DNA of 64,000 nt from IMG/VR virus record IMGVR_UViG_3300043411_001575, positions 62,001 to 126,000 of that record. The stretch is one strand, 5' to 3'. Of the stretch, positions 15,898-24,422 are shown piece by piece. Numbering within the stretch: the first letter of the stretch is position 1; each line of letters starts with the position of its first letter. A program made the position numbers and the translations under genes. The stretch comes from a virus. Below the pieces are notes generated by a model that had not been told where the DNA came from, searched no databases, and saw nothing but the letters and a program-made list of their open reading frames with translations.

Positions 15898-16882
15898 CAG
15901 TACTTTTGTGAATGCTGATTGCTTCGATGTTTTTCCTTTTATTGAGGATAAATCAATTGATGCTATTATTTGCGATTTACCTTATGGAACTACTGCTTGT
16001 GCTTGGGATATAATAATACCTTTTGAGAAATTATGGAAAGAATATGATAGAGTTTTAAAAGACAAAGGAAGTATTATTTTGACAGCATCACAACCATTTA
16101 CAAGTATTTTACTTATGAGTAATTTAAAATGGTTTTCTCACGAATGGATTTGGGAAAAAGAAATGGGTAGCAATTTTATGTTAGCAAACAAGCAACCACT
16201 AAAAATACACGAAAGTATATTGGTTTTTAATAGACCAATAAATGAAGTGAAAAATGATTTTGGCAAATACTCGGATATTAGGGATTATTTTCAAGAAGAA
16301 AGAAAAAAAACAAATTTATCGTATAAAGAAATAAACGAAAAATGTTTTGGTAGTGCTTCAAATGGTGGTGGTATGGCTTCAAATATTTTAACGAGTTATA
16401 AGAAAGGTTGGAGTTTTCCAAGTAAAGAAAAATATGAAGCATTGCAAAAAATAGGTATTTGTAAAACTCCTTATAATGAATTGAAAAATGAATATTTAAA
16501 AGCATTTGAGATTGATAGAACATACAACCCTATAAAAACCGATGGTAAACCTTATGTAATTAAACAAGGTGGCGTTTCTGATGTTTACGGAAATAAAGAA
16601 AACAATATCACAACTGAAAATAACGGAGATAGATTTCCAACTTCAATTTTAAAAATCAAACGTGATAAAGAAAAAATACACCCAACAGCTAAACCGCTTG
16701 AACTTATGGAATACCTTGTTAAAACATATACCAACGAGGGCGACACGGTTTTAGATAATACAATGGGTTCAGGTACAACAAACTTAGCCTGTATCAAATT
16801 AAATCGCAAATCAATTGGAATAGAAAAGGAAAAACAATATTACGATGTGGCTGTTCGGAGGGCTTCGGAGTATTGCCACTAA
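15818..16882 (+). CDS. DNA methyltransferase, beta class (CDLPYGTT)
   Basis: The order is motif IV (CDLPYGTTAC) near the N-terminus and the AdoMet motif DNTMGSGTTNLA near the C-terminus, so it is a beta-class amino-methyltransferase, probably N6-adenine. At 354 aa it has a target-recognition region about 90 residues longer than its array paralogues. The ATG lies in attC 1, and reading frame crosses the GTT core as Val (ARVSGST). The stop TAA is inside the next R'' box. Its ends are nearly identical to the genes at 24852, 40169, 47072 and 47953. Confidence 0.88.
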   Translation: MLIIKNKKMLKNEITENEALSIARVSGSTFVNADCFDVFPFIEDKSIDAIICDLPYGTTACAWDIIIPFEKLWKEYDRVLKDKGSIILTASQPFTSILLMSNLKWFSHEWIWEKEMGSNFMLANKQPLKIHESILVFNRPINEVKNDFGKYSDIRDYFQEERKKTNLSYKEINEKCFGSASNGGGMASNILTSYKKGWSFPSKEKYEALQKIGICKTPYNELKNEYLKAFEIDRTYNPIKTDGKPYVIKQGGVSDVYGNKENNITTENNGDRFPTSILKIKRDKEKIHPTAKPLELMEYLVKTYTNEGDTVLDNTMGSGTTNLACIKLNRKSIGIEKEKQYYDVAVRRASEYCH

Positions 16883-17009
16883 CGTATGGTGCTATACGAA
16901 GGAGGCGATTATTAGCACTAAAGTTGATGCGGAGTACAAATGTTTGTTTAACCACAAATGTTTCTACGGAGTACCAAACCGCCTCTTTTGTATAGCACGT
17001 GTTACCTGC
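16875..17009 (+). repeat. attC-like site 2
   Basis: Left arm CACTAACGTATGGTGCTATACGAAGGAGGCG, right arm CGCCTCTTTTGTATAGCACGTGTTACC. Almost identical to site 51. Confidence 0.87.
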
Positions 17010-17073
17010 TGGTGTGGTTTATTTAGCAGGATTTTGATTTGAAAACGAATAGAAAATTTAAAAAGTTTTAGAA

Positions 17074-17319
17074 ATGGGAACACAAAAAATGTATGCAGTA
17101 GAATATAAAACGGATAGTAGTTCTACTTATGAAATATTTGAAAATTATGATGATGCCTTAGCGTTTGCTAATAGTAATGAAAATGCTATGTTTTTATTTA
17201 CGGCAGACTTTAATAAGGATAGAATTTATTTAGATGGCGAAACTTGGAATTATGATGATTTTGCCGACACTTTTATTAACCAAGAAACAATTGAAACTTA
17301 TGAAATATATGGGAAGTAA
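17074..17319 (+). CDS. Unknown 81-aa acidic protein coupled to Dam-like gene
   Basis: Small acidic protein (MYAVEYKTDSSSTYEIFENY). Its 3' end overlaps the Dam-like methyltransferase gene by 20 bases in another frame, suggesting translational coupling. It might be an accessory or inhibitor of the enzyme, but no family is recognised. Confidence 0.68.
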   Translation: MGTQKMYAVEYKTDSSSTYEIFENYDDALAFANSNENAMFLFTADFNKDRIYLDGETWNYDDFADTFINQETIETYEIYGK

Positions 17320-18067
17320 GGCAAGATTTAGTAAAGATATTTTGCCGATAATATTAAAAGATAGAACAGTCGAACAATGGTATGTTGAACCATTTGCAGG
17401 AGGAATGAACGCTATTTGCGAAGTAGGTGGTAATAGACTTGCTAACGATAAAAACTATCACTTAATTGAAATGTGGAAAGGATTAGCAAACGGAATTAAA
17501 TATCCAACGGACATACCAAAAGAATTGTATAACCTTGCAAGAGATGTGTATAATGGCAGAGAAACAAGGTTTGAACATAAAATGAATATGGCTGACGATA
17601 TGGTAGGATGGATTGGTTGGATGGGTTCTGCAAATGGAAGATTTTTTGATGGTGGATATAGTGGGAAATCAAACACAAAAATTGGAACTGTCCGTGATTA
17701 CATTAAGGAAGCAATAAGTAATATTGAAAAGCAATTACCAAAGATGGCAGGTGTTAAATTTGAAAATAAAGATTATACCAAATTGGAAATTCCTAATTGC
17801 AGTATTATTTATTGCGACATTCCATATCAAGGAACAAAACAATATTCAACATCAAAAGATTTTAACCATTCTAATTTTTGGAATTGGTGTAGAGAAAAAG
17901 CAAAGCAAGGACATACGATTTTTGTAAGTGAATACAATGCACCTGATGACTTTGAATGTGTTTGGCAAAAAGAGGCAAAATCTTCTTTATCGGCAAACGG
18001 CAAAATCGGTGGCAATAAGTTGAGCGTGGAAAAACTTTTTAAATTTTCTCCCACAAATGTTCAATAG
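17300..18067 (+). CDS. Dam-like (D12 class) DNA adenine methyltransferase
   Basis: The start MKYMGSKARF and the AdoMet motif VEPFAGGMNAI near residue 30 are typical of D12/Dam enzymes. The catalytic motif appears as CDIPYQGTKQY (D-I-P-Y in place of D-P-P-Y) near residue 175. These alpha-class enzymes make N6-methyladenine. ATG 17300 is chosen over an upstream ATG because homology-like sequence begins there. It is the only alpha-class enzyme in the array. Confidence 0.88.
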   Translation: MKYMGSKARFSKDILPIILKDRTVEQWYVEPFAGGMNAICEVGGNRLANDKNYHLIEMWKGLANGIKYPTDIPKELYNLARDVYNGRETRFEHKMNMADDMVGWIGWMGSANGRFFDGGYSGKSNTKIGTVRDYIKEAISNIEKQLPKMAGVKFENKDYTKLEIPNCSIIYCDIPYQGTKQYSTSKDFNHSNFWNWCREKAKQGHTIFVSEYNAPDDFECVWQKEAKSSLSANGKIGGNKLSVEKLFKFSPTNVQ

Positions 18068-18084
18068 TAGCACTATCGTAGCAC

Positions 18085-18155
18085 TTGCAGGTAACAGACA
18101 AGGCTATATTCTCGTGCCGTTTTTCACGGCATGGAATTATAGCCGATGTTATGCA
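18085..18155 (+). repeat. attC-like site 3
   Basis: Compact hairpin: GGCTATATTCTCGTGCCG and CGGCATGGAATTATAGCC, between R'' GCAGGTAAC and R' GTTATGC. It matches site 16. Confidence 0.88.
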
Positions 18156-18243
18156 AGTGGGTTGGGTTGTGGGTGGCTCGTTTCAAAACTCTTTTTCTTA
18201 TTTTTTTAGGGAGGGATTTTTTATTTTCTTTTTTACTTGCCAA

Positions 18244-18266
18244 TTGACAATTTATGTTTATCTTTG
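18244..18266 (+). promoter_or_regulatory. Cassette promoter, leader type A
   Basis: TTGAC at -33 and TATCTTTG at 18259-18266. The ~150-bp leader (GTTATGCAAGTGCG...) recurs in the cassettes that carry the HTH tail gene. Confidence 0.75.
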
Positions 18267-18308
18267 TAGCAGATAATTTAATACTAACAATTTAAAAACA
18301 AAAACAAA

Positions 18309-18524
18309 ATGAGCAAAATCACAGACTTTTGGGTGGTTACTAAACCAACGAAAAATTCAACATTGGCAGATATTCTGTTTAGTGCAGATATGAAACGAAT
18401 GGAATTGCAGTTCAAAGGAGGATTGACTGGAAAGGAAATTGTTGGAACATTTACCACAAAAGACCAAGCTACAAAGGTTGCTAAAATGGCACTTTTAAAA
18501 GCTGGTGCAAATGTAAAATTTTAA
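18309..18524 (+). CDS. Unknown 71-aa protein (HTH-tailed cassette)
   Basis: First of four genes in a type-A cassette. Basic alpha/beta protein with FTTKDQATKVAKMALLKAG at the end. A candidate anti-defence gene by position only (variable small gene ahead of a conserved HTH gene). Confidence 0.68.
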   Translation: MSKITDFWVVTKPTKNSTLADILFSADMKRMELQFKGGLTGKEIVGTFTTKDQATKVAKMALLKAGANVKF

Positions 18525-18542
18525 CATCTAAAACGAAACAAA

Positions 18543-18734
18543 ATGGGAATTTCAAAAACACTTGACCAAAGCAGAACCATTGTTTACGAAAACAAACTCG
18601 TTACTTGGGTTGATTGGGCATCTAAGGATGTTCACAAAGGAACAATTAAAATAAAAATACTCGGCAGGAAAACTTACATAACTGTTGATTACAACGACTT
18701 GAAAAATGTAAGTGTTACTAAAATTAAAAAATAA
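18543..18734 (+). CDS. Unknown 63-aa protein (HTH-tailed cassette)
   Basis: Second gene of the cassette. Basic, beta-rich (VYENKLVTWVDWASKDVHKG), resembling a small SH3-like fold. No family is recognised. Confidence 0.65.
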   Translation: MGISKTLDQSRTIVYENKLVTWVDWASKDVHKGTIKIKILGRKTYITVDYNDLKNVSVTKIKK

Positions 18735-18739
18735 AAACT

Positions 18740-18907
18740 ATGGCAACTAAACCTAAAGCACCGTTTCAGGTAGGCGGTTACAAAGTAAAATGGTCTACAT
18801 CAAATAAAACTTGGCAGATTTGGAAAGGCAGTAAATTGATTGACGATTTTACAACTAAAGAAAGTGCAAGAACAAAAGCCGAAAGACTAACAAGAGGCTC
18901 TTACTAA
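18740..18907 (+). CDS. Unknown 55-aa protein (HTH-tailed cassette)
   Basis: Third gene, basic and aromatic (YKVKWSTSNKTWQIWKGSKL), ending TKESARTKAERLTRG. It looks like a small DUF-type beta-strand plus helix protein. No family is recognised. Confidence 0.62.
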   Translation: MATKPKAPFQVGGYKVKWSTSNKTWQIWKGSKLIDDFTTKESARTKAERLTRGSY

Positions 18908-18917
18908 AAACAAAACA

Positions 18918-19070
18918 ATGAAACTATCTGTAACAGAATATGCAAAACAGCTTGGTGTAACTCGTCAGGCTGTTTTGTTACAGATTAAAGAAAAAAGGCT
19001 ACCAAAAAATGTTATAGTTGAAAAAATTGGTAATACTTATCTCTTATCTGTGCGTGGGCAAAAAAAATAA
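18918..19070 (+). CDS. Small HTH protein, tail gene of type-A cassette
   Basis: 50 aa: MKLSVTEYAKQLGVTRQAV, then LLQIKEKRLPKNV and a short beta segment KIGNTYLLSV. This is a MerR/excisionase-type HTH. Near-identical genes end the type-A cassettes at 22036, 27190, 31899, 32736, 41422 and 49233. By analogy with Aca proteins it may repress its own promoter. An excisionase-like role in cassette recombination is the alternative. Confidence 0.8.
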   Translation: MKLSVTEYAKQLGVTRQAVLLQIKEKRLPKNVIVEKIGNTYLLSVRGQKK

Positions 19071-19090
19071 GAAAAAGAGTTTTGAAATGT

Positions 19091-19214
19091 TGCATAACGT
19101 TATCTCGCTTGGCGAGGTTTGGGGTTGAAACCCTATAATTTCTAATTTAAAACAAAATATAATGAACACCGATATAAACGAAAATCCCAAATCTTGCCAA
19201 ACGAGTGTTATGGT
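19091..19214 (+). repeat. attC-like site 4
   Basis: TGCATAACGTTATCTCGCTTGGCGAGG and TCTTGCCAAACGAGTGTTATGG form the arms. Core GTT at 19207. Confidence 0.83.
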
Positions 19215-19998
19215 TAGTGCGGATTTGATTAACAAAATTCATAATGAAAACTGCCTTGAAACAATGGCGAAAATGCCTGATAATTTTATTGATTTAACTG
19301 TTACCTCACCGCCTTATGATGGATTAAGAACGTACAACGGTTATAGTTTTGATTTTGAAAGTGTCGCAAAAGAATTATACCGAGTTACTAAAGAGGGTGG
19401 TGTTGTAGTGTGGGTTGTGGGCGATGCAACAGTAAAAGGCAGTGAAAGTTTAACATCATTTAAACAAGCTATTTATTTCAAAGATATTGGGTTTTCTGTA
19501 GAAACTATGATTTATGAAAAGGCGCAATCTTGCTTTGGTAGTAACACCTATTATTTGCAGGCGTTTGAATATATGTTTGTTTTAACTAAAGGCACTAAAC
19601 CAAAAGCAATTAATCATTTACGTGACCGCAGAAATGAGCGTAGTGGCGTTGAGAGTATGGGAAAAGGAGGCTTAAATAAAAACGGCACTAAAACAGACAG
19701 GCATAAAAAAGAAATGCTCGAATATGGTAAGCGAAAAAATATATGGAAATACGGAGTGGGTGGAGGCAAGACGGGACATCCTGCGGTATTTCCTGAACAG
19801 CTCGCAAACGACCATATAATTTCGTGGAGCAATGAAAACGATATTGTTTACGATTGCTTTAGCGGAAGCGGAACAACTGCTAAAATGAGTATAATTAATA
19901 GCAGGCGATGGATAGCGTCTGAAATGAGTGCTGAATATTGCGATATTATAAAAGAACGTATTAAAGTAGATAAAGGTCTTTTTGAAAACGTATCGTAG
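19162..19998 (+). CDS. DNA methyltransferase, beta class (TSPPYDGL)
   Basis: Motif IV is TVTSPPYDGLRTYNGYSF and the AdoMet motif is YDCFSGSGTTAKMS near the C-terminus. TSPPY is common in N4-cytosine and some N6-adenine enzymes. The first ATG is in attC 4. A second in-frame ATG lies in the R' core itself (GTTATGGTTAG), so the cassette may also supply its own start. Ends are closely similar to the genes at 37496 and 38490. Confidence 0.87.
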   Translation: MNTDINENPKSCQTSVMVSADLINKIHNENCLETMAKMPDNFIDLTVTSPPYDGLRTYNGYSFDFESVAKELYRVTKEGGVVVWVVGDATVKGSESLTSFKQAIYFKDIGFSVETMIYEKAQSCFGSNTYYLQAFEYMFVLTKGTKPKAINHLRDRRNERSGVESMGKGGLNKNGTKTDRHKKEMLEYGKRKNIWKYGVGGGKTGHPAVFPEQLANDHIISWSNENDIVYDCFSGSGTTAKMSIINSRRWIASEMSAEYCDIIKERIKVDKGLFENVS

Positions 19999-20000
19999 CA

Positions 20001-20100
20001 TTAACCATAACGGATGGTGCTATGAGCAGGTTTGCCTTGTAGAAATGTTCAAGTTACCGAAAATGTTATTGGCAAACTTGCTTATAGCACGTGTTATACG
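20001..20100 (+). repeat. attC-like site 5
   Basis: CCATAACGGATGGTGCTATGAGCAGGTTTGCC pairs with GGCAAACTTGCTTATAGCACGTGTTATACG. Related to site 47. Confidence 0.86.
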
Positions 20101-20156
20101 CTGGCACGGTAAATTCAGCAGAAACTTAATTTGAAAAACTAAAAGAAAAAATAAAA

Positions 20157-20735
20157 ATGAGCAAAGGAGATTTTACAACATTAGGAGCATCAGCACACTC
20201 AAAAGAAGAGCGTGAAGAAAATGACTTTTATGCAACAGACCCAAAAGCATTAGAGATATTCCTTGAACAAACAGGGATTGAATTGCGAAACGTATGGGAA
20301 TGTGCTTGTGGAGAAGGGCATTTGGCAAAAGTATTAGATGCAAGAGGATTGCTTGGAAGAGCAAGTGATTTGATTGATAGAGGTTATGGAATAACGGAGA
20401 GTAATTTCTACTACTTTTCTGAAATATGGGAAGGAGATATATTAACAAATCCACCATACGGAGATGCTATGAAATTTTGCCAACACGCTCTTGATTGTGT
20501 GGATGAAGGAAGTAAAGTAGTGATGCTTATGCGTATTCAATTCTTAGAAGGGCAAAGACGTAAACCTTTTCTTTTGAAAAACCCGCCAAAGTATGTTTAT
20601 GTTAGCAGTAGCCGATTGTTACTCGCTAAAAACGCAGACTTTGTAAAGTACAACACACCTTCCGCTAATTGCTATGCGTGGTATGTTTGGGAAAAAGGAT
20701 TTAAAGGCGAAACTACTTTACGTTGGTTTAATTAA
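20157..20735 (+). CDS. DNA adenine methyltransferase, gamma-like (NPPY)
   Basis: AdoMet motif WECACGEGHLAKVL near residue 48 precedes the catalytic motif LTNPPYGDAMKF near residue 98, the order of gamma-class N6-adenine enzymes. At 192 aa it is short, with no separate recognition domain visible. A preceding DFYATDPKAL motif is typical of phage-type methyltransferases of this kind. Confidence 0.82.
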   Translation: MSKGDFTTLGASAHSKEEREENDFYATDPKALEIFLEQTGIELRNVWECACGEGHLAKVLDARGLLGRASDLIDRGYGITESNFYYFSEIWEGDILTNPPYGDAMKFCQHALDCVDEGSKVVMLMRIQFLEGQRRKPFLLKNPPKYVYVSSSRLLLAKNADFVKYNTPSANCYAWYVWEKGFKGETTLRWFN

Positions 20736-20800
20736 AAAGTGCGTGGGAAGATTTTTATTTTTTCTCTCACAAATGTTGAATCGAAGAACGAATGTAGTGC

Positions 20801-20938
20801 TTGCGTATAACGGCATCGGGCTTTGTGTCCGTTGGCGACTTAACCCACCAATGTTAAATTAAAAAACGAAACTTGATATGAGTACAAATGATGAATTGAA
20901 AAACGAAACCGCCAATGGCACAAAACCCGTGTTATCGG
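20801..20938 (+). repeat. attC-like site 6
   Basis: R'' GCGTATAACGG with CATCGGGCTTTGTGTCCGTTGGCG, right arm CGCCAATGGCACAAAACCCGTGTTATCGG. Confidence 0.83.
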
Positions 20939-21150
20939 CTGGTTGGATTTCTGTAAAAGAGCAATTACCTGAATATTGGAGTCAACACCGAAATGATTAT
21001 GGAAGTGGTTACGTTCTTGGTTATACTAAATATGGTGAATGGGAAATAACTCAACTTTGGAATAATAAAGATTGGGAAGGTGATGATGACAATGAAGGTG
21101 ATTATATTACTCATTGGATGCCGTTGACCGTTCCACCAACTTGCCGATAA
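20878..21150 (+). CDS. DUF551-family protein
   Basis: The pattern WISVKEQLPE ... VLGYTKYGEWEI ... ITHWMPLTVPP fits DUF551, a small phage-associated family of unknown function. The ORF starts in attC 6 and crosses the core (KPVLSAGW). Its TAA stop is within the R'' box, so the cassette is all coding. Confidence 0.82.
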   Translation: MSTNDELKNETANGTKPVLSAGWISVKEQLPEYWSQHRNDYGSGYVLGYTKYGEWEITQLWNNKDWEGDDDNEGDYITHWMPLTVPPTCR

Positions 21151-21281
21151 CGTATCGTGGCTTTGTTGTCGTTGTGGCTATTTAAGACCAAACTTAACAA
21201 ATAATAACTAAAAATTAAATTTATGACTGAACTTTCAAAAAATGCCCAAGTGCCACAATGCGACAAAACCGCTGTTAGTGG
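21141..21281 (+). repeat. attC-like site 7
   Basis: CCGATAACGTATCGTGGCTTTGTTGTCG... and ...GTGCCACAATGCGACAAAACCGCTGTTAGTGG. Confidence 0.78.
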
Positions 21282-21621
21282 CTGTGTTTTAGGATTACCT
21301 GAAATTGGAAAAACATATAATTGCTTTGATGATGGGAAAATAAGTAAAAGTAGAATGTATCAAGTTACAATAAGTGAAATAATCCCATTTGAAAAAGCCG
21401 ATAATGAATTGTTAGAATTATGGGAAGAAGAAGGATTACCGAGTTATTGGTTGTTTGAAAAAACAGATTATTTCATAAAATTTAAAAGTACAGAATTTAA
21501 AGACGAACCAAACGGAGTTTTTGCAAGAACTAAAAACGGTGGTTGGTTTGGTTTAGGGAACTATTGGAATAGTGGTAGATTAGATGTTGACGGCTCTTTA
21601 ACGCAAAGCTTGTCAACATAG
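21223..21621 (+). CDS. Unknown 132-aa cassette protein
   Basis: Starts in attC 7; the core is read in frame as Val (KTAVSGCV). The globular part is beta-rich (MYQVTISEIIPFEKADNELL) and ends with an aromatic segment GGWFGLGNYWNSGR. No family is recognised. Confidence 0.68.
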   Translation: MTELSKNAQVPQCDKTAVSGCVLGLPEIGKTYNCFDDGKISKSRMYQVTISEIIPFEKADNELLELWEEEGLPSYWLFEKTDYFIKFKSTEFKDEPNGVFARTKNGGWFGLGNYWNSGRLDVDGSLTQSLST

Positions 21622-21686
21622 CCACTAACGGCATCCGTATAAGGGAAGTGCGAGGAACGAGCATTTACTTTATACGGTGTTAGCAA
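21621..21686 (+). repeat. attC-like site 8
   Basis: Compact site: CCACTAACGGCATCCGTATAAGGGAAGTGC and GCATTTACTTTATACGGTGTTAGC. It matches site 46. Confidence 0.87.
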
Positions 21687-21795
21687 AGTGCGTTGGGCTG
21701 TGTGTTGGCTCGTTCCAAAACCATTTATTTTCTTTTTTTTGGGGAGGTTTTGAAAACTTTTTTACTAAAATACTTGCTAAATGACAATTTATATT

Positions 21796-21803
21796 TATCT
21801 TTG
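21796..21803 (+). promoter_or_regulatory. Cassette promoter, leader type A variant
   Basis: TATCTTTG with TGACAATTTATA upstream. The leader starting GTTAGCAAAGTGCG is shared with the cassette at 48762. Confidence 0.7.
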
Positions 21804-21850
21804 AACCATATTAACAATTAAAAAATAAAAACAATTAAAAAATAAAAACA

Positions 21851-22036
21851 ATGACAAAATTCGGAACAACAACTTGCCAATTTTACAACGGAACAGATTC
21901 AGTAACCGTAAATTCATCACTATTCAGAACCATTAGAGGTTGGGCTTCTACTGGTATTCCAAAAGATGCTATTAAAGGGGGAAGAAAGGTTTACGTTGCT
22001 AAAACAACTCTTGAACGCATTAAAAAAATTGCTTAA
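21851..22036 (+). CDS. Unknown 61-aa protein (HTH-tailed cassette)
   Basis: Small basic protein (FYNGTDSVTVNSSLFRTIRG, then WASTGIPKDAIKGGRKVYVA) with features of a short winged-HTH. It overlaps the HTH tail gene by one base. Candidate anti-defence gene by position. Confidence 0.66.
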   Translation: MTKFGTTTCQFYNGTDSVTVNSSLFRTIRGWASTGIPKDAIKGGRKVYVAKTTLERIKKIA

Positions 22037-22221
22037 TGAGAATTTCTGTAACTGATTATGCAAAACAGCTTGGTGTAACTCGTCAAGCTGTTTTGTTACA
22101 GATTAAAGAAAAAAGGTTGCCTAATAATGTTAAGTCTGAAAAAATTGGCAACACTTACTCTTTAACTGTGGGTGGGCAAAAAAAGAATAAAAATGCTTCC
22201 AATAAACTACAATCGAAGTAG
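22036..22221 (+). CDS. Small HTH protein, tail gene
   Basis: 61 aa, MRISVTDYAKQLGVTRQAV ..., the same family as 18918 with a longer Lys/Asn tail. Nearly identical to the copy at 41422, including the 3' flank, although the cassette leaders differ. That suggests recombination between cassettes inside this gene. Confidence 0.8.
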   Translation: MRISVTDYAKQLGVTRQAVLLQIKEKRLPNNVKSEKIGNTYSLTVGGQKKNKNASNKLQSK

Positions 22222-22235
22222 TATCGTAGCAATGG

Positions 22236-22363
22236 GGCATAACGGTTTCGGGCTTGGCGAAGTGGCTGAACTCGAAGCTAAATAGGATTACTAAACTTTA
22301 AAATTAAAAACGAATGTTAGATAGAATTACTGAACAGCCATTTTGCCAAACCCGTGTTATGTG
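22236..22363 (+). repeat. attC-like site 9
   Basis: CATAACGGTTTCGGGCTTGGCGAAGTGGCTG and CAGCCATTTTGCCAAACCCGTGTTATG. Family shared with sites 12, 35, 44, 45 and 52. The preceding cassette's start (GTTAGCAAAG) does not match this R''. Confidence 0.88.
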
Positions 22364-23135
22364 CAGGGCGGTTGATAATCTTGAACTCCTTTTGTCGCAG
22401 CCTGATGAAAGTGTAGATTTGATTTATTGCGATATACTTTACGGAACAGGTAGAAATTTCAGTGAATATCAGGACTTGAAACCAATTAGAAGTGAGATTG
22501 AAAGCCACTACCTACCACGTTTTATCGAAATGAAACGAGTCTTAAAACAAAGCGGCACTATATACATTCATACGGGAGTAAACACTTCCCATTGGATTAG
22601 AAGTTTAATGGATGATGTTTTTGGGTATAATAATTTTCAAAATGAAATTATATGGTACTACAAAAATTCCGCATTGAAAGCTAAGTCAAATAAATTTAGG
22701 CAGAATACAGATACTATACTTTACTATGTAAAAGAAAAGGGTAAACATATTTGGAATGATGTTTACGAAAAGTGTAAACCTTATAAAAACTCAAAGCATA
22801 AATTTAATCCAATAACAAAAAAAGCTGAAAGGCAGAGAAATGAAAGTGGTAGAATTGAATACTTTATGGTAGATGAAAGGAAGTGCGATAACCTAATTCA
22901 GATAAATGCTTTAAATAGTAGTGAAAAGGTTGGTTACCCTACTCAAAAACCAAAGGAACTAATAAGCCGTTTTGTTTTAGCTTCTACGAATGAAGGGGAT
23001 GTAGTGGCTGATTATTATTTAGGTAGTGGCACAACCGCAGTAGTTTGTAAAGAACTAAACCGAAATTTTATAGGTTGCGACATTAATCCAAAGGCTATTG
23101 AAATAACAAATGCTCGTTTAGATGCAGTTTCGTAG
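22314..23135 (+). CDS. DNA methyltransferase, beta class (CDILYGTG)
   Basis: Motif IV reads YCDILYGTGRNF, a variant with I-L in place of P-P, and the AdoMet motif is ADYYLGSGTTAVV. The core GTT is followed by ATG (GTTATGTGC), so start may be in attC 9 (LDRITEQPFCQTR) or at the core. Closely paired with the gene at 52849: ends are nearly identical and the middle differs. Confidence 0.86.
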   Translation: MLDRITEQPFCQTRVMCRAVDNLELLLSQPDESVDLIYCDILYGTGRNFSEYQDLKPIRSEIESHYLPRFIEMKRVLKQSGTIYIHTGVNTSHWIRSLMDDVFGYNNFQNEIIWYYKNSALKAKSNKFRQNTDTILYYVKEKGKHIWNDVYEKCKPYKNSKHKFNPITKKAERQRNESGRIEYFMVDERKCDNLIQINALNSSEKVGYPTQKPKELISRFVLASTNEGDVVADYYLGSGTTAVVCKELNRNFIGCDINPKAIEITNARLDAVS

Positions 23136-23138
23136 CCT

Positions 23139-23273
23139 TGCGCATAACGGTCGAGTATTGGCGAAGAAGCGGATTTATACCACCAAAGCCGATACGAAGC
23201 ACTACACTTGATTGACCTACAAATGTTCATACGAAGCACCGAAACCGCTTTTTTGCCAATACTTTGTTAGTGG
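23139..23273 (+). repeat. attC-like site 10
   Basis: GCATAACGGTCGAGTATTGGCGAAGAAGCGG and CCGCTTTTTTGCCAATACTTTGTTAGTGG. Same family as sites 34 and 38. Confidence 0.87.
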
Positions 23274-23364
23274 CTGATGCGGATTTTTAGCACTCATTTT
23301 TAGTCAGTTAGAAAATATTTTGAAAATAGTTGAAAATAAATTTGGTTTGTATTGTTTTTGTATA

Positions 23365-23372
23365 TACATTTG
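23365..23372 (+). promoter_or_regulatory. Cassette promoter, leader type B-like
   Basis: TACATTTG preceded by TTTTGTATA. The leader (AGTTAGAAAATATTTTGAAAAT...) resembles those of the cassettes at 39442 and 42071. Confidence 0.65.
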
Positions 23373-23412
23373 CATTACAATAATTAAGTAAAACAATTTA
23401 AAAACAAACAAA

Positions 23413-23820
23413 ATGGAAAAGCAAGTAAAAACAAACACATTGATAGCTGAATTTATGGGCTATGAAACTATCCCTTATAATGGAAACAAAAATGTTCCAA
23501 TTTATAATGGCAATAAGTATGCTAAAACAGTAGGTGAACAAAAAGCCTTATGGGGTGGATTAGATTTACAATTCACTGGAAGGTTTACGGAAAGAGTAAA
23601 CTACCCATTTGATACAGACTTTAATTATTTAATACCTGTTATTAAAAGAATAGAAGAGCAAGGGTATGTAGTAGCTATTAAAGGTATAAGCTACCAAGTT
23701 TATAAAGTTATGGATGAACAAAACCCTATTATAAGTTTAGTTTGTGGGGATTTATCTAAAAAAACAGAAATGACTTGTGATTTAGTTACATCGTTTATTG
23801 AACAACTTAATAATAACTAA
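23413..23820 (+). CDS. Unknown 135-aa protein (RHH-tailed cassette)
   Basis: The N-terminal segment LIAEFMGYETIPYNGNKNVP and the middle DFNYLIPVIKRIEEQGYVV resemble a family of small Bacteroidota phage proteins seen next to methyltransferases, function unknown. First of three genes in the cassette. Candidate anti-defence gene by position. Confidence 0.7.
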   Translation: MEKQVKTNTLIAEFMGYETIPYNGNKNVPIYNGNKYAKTVGEQKALWGGLDLQFTGRFTERVNYPFDTDFNYLIPVIKRIEEQGYVVAIKGISYQVYKVMDEQNPIISLVCGDLSKKTEMTCDLVTSFIEQLNNN

Positions 23821-23822
23821 TT

Positions 23823-24038
23823 ATGACTATCAAAAAATTTGACTACTCGAAAAGCACGGAGGATATATTTTACAAAATAATTTATCCTATTTATGCAAAG
23901 GAATTTTTATATGGCAATAGCTATGAAAACTTTGCTTTTACTGTATCAGCCAACTTTATATTAAACGCTCCGCAATGGGAATACATTTTGGAACATTGGG
24001 AACAAAAGGAAAGCATTTTAACATACGAAACCAAGTAA
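23823..24038 (+). CDS. Unknown 71-aa protein (RHH-tailed cassette)
   Basis: Begins 2 nt after the previous stop. Aromatic-rich helical protein (IFYKIIYPIYAKEFLYGNSY). No family is recognised. Confidence 0.66.
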   Translation: MTIKKFDYSKSTEDIFYKIIYPIYAKEFLYGNSYENFAFTVSANFILNAPQWEYILEHWEQKESILTYETK

Positions 24039-24039
24039 T

Positions 24040-24207
24040 ATGGAAAAGAAAAAACGAGATATAAGCCTACCTAAAAGGTTTAATTCAGAAGATGTAAAGA
24101 AGTGGCAAGAACAAGCCAATTTAACAACTGGTGGTAATCTTACCCTATGGATGGAAAACGCTTTAAATAACGCTGTAAAGAAGCAGAATGTCAAATCGAA
24201 GCAGTAA
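24040..24207 (+). CDS. Ribbon-helix-helix-like tail protein
   Basis: 55 aa: KRDISLPKRFNSEDVKKWQE, then an amphipathic second helix (LTLWMENALNNAVKK). The layout fits an RHH DNA-binding protein. It closes a type-B cassette as the RHH genes at 35259, 36989, 39930 and 42460 do, though its sequence is more distant. Autorepression is the likely role. Confidence 0.65.
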   Translation: MEKKKRDISLPKRFNSEDVKKWQEQANLTTGGNLTLWMENALNNAVKKQNVKSKQ

Positions 24208-24217
24208 TGTAGCATTT

Positions 24218-24314
24218 GCCACTAACGGTTTGGTGTATGAGAAGGTTTGCTTAACTGAACTTTCAAATTACCACTAAACTTTATAACAAACTTTCTTATA
24301 CACCTTGTTATACA
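24218..24314 (+). repeat. attC-like site 11
   Basis: CCACTAACGGTTTGGTGTATGAGAAGGTTTGC and GCAAACTTTCTTATACACCTTGTTATACAC. Nearly the same as site 42. Confidence 0.87.
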
Positions 24315-24422
24315 CAGTACGGTTTATTAAGGTAAAATGTTAATACGAAGAACAGATAAAAACTTTTTAAAAATGTGCGATGGAAAAATTAATTTCAAAT
24401 ATTTATATATAAAGATAAAACT

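Noticed and set aside
19614-20001. Antisense ORFs opposite the 19162 methylase
   Set aside because: Low-complexity Ser/Phe/His-rich shadows of the real gene.
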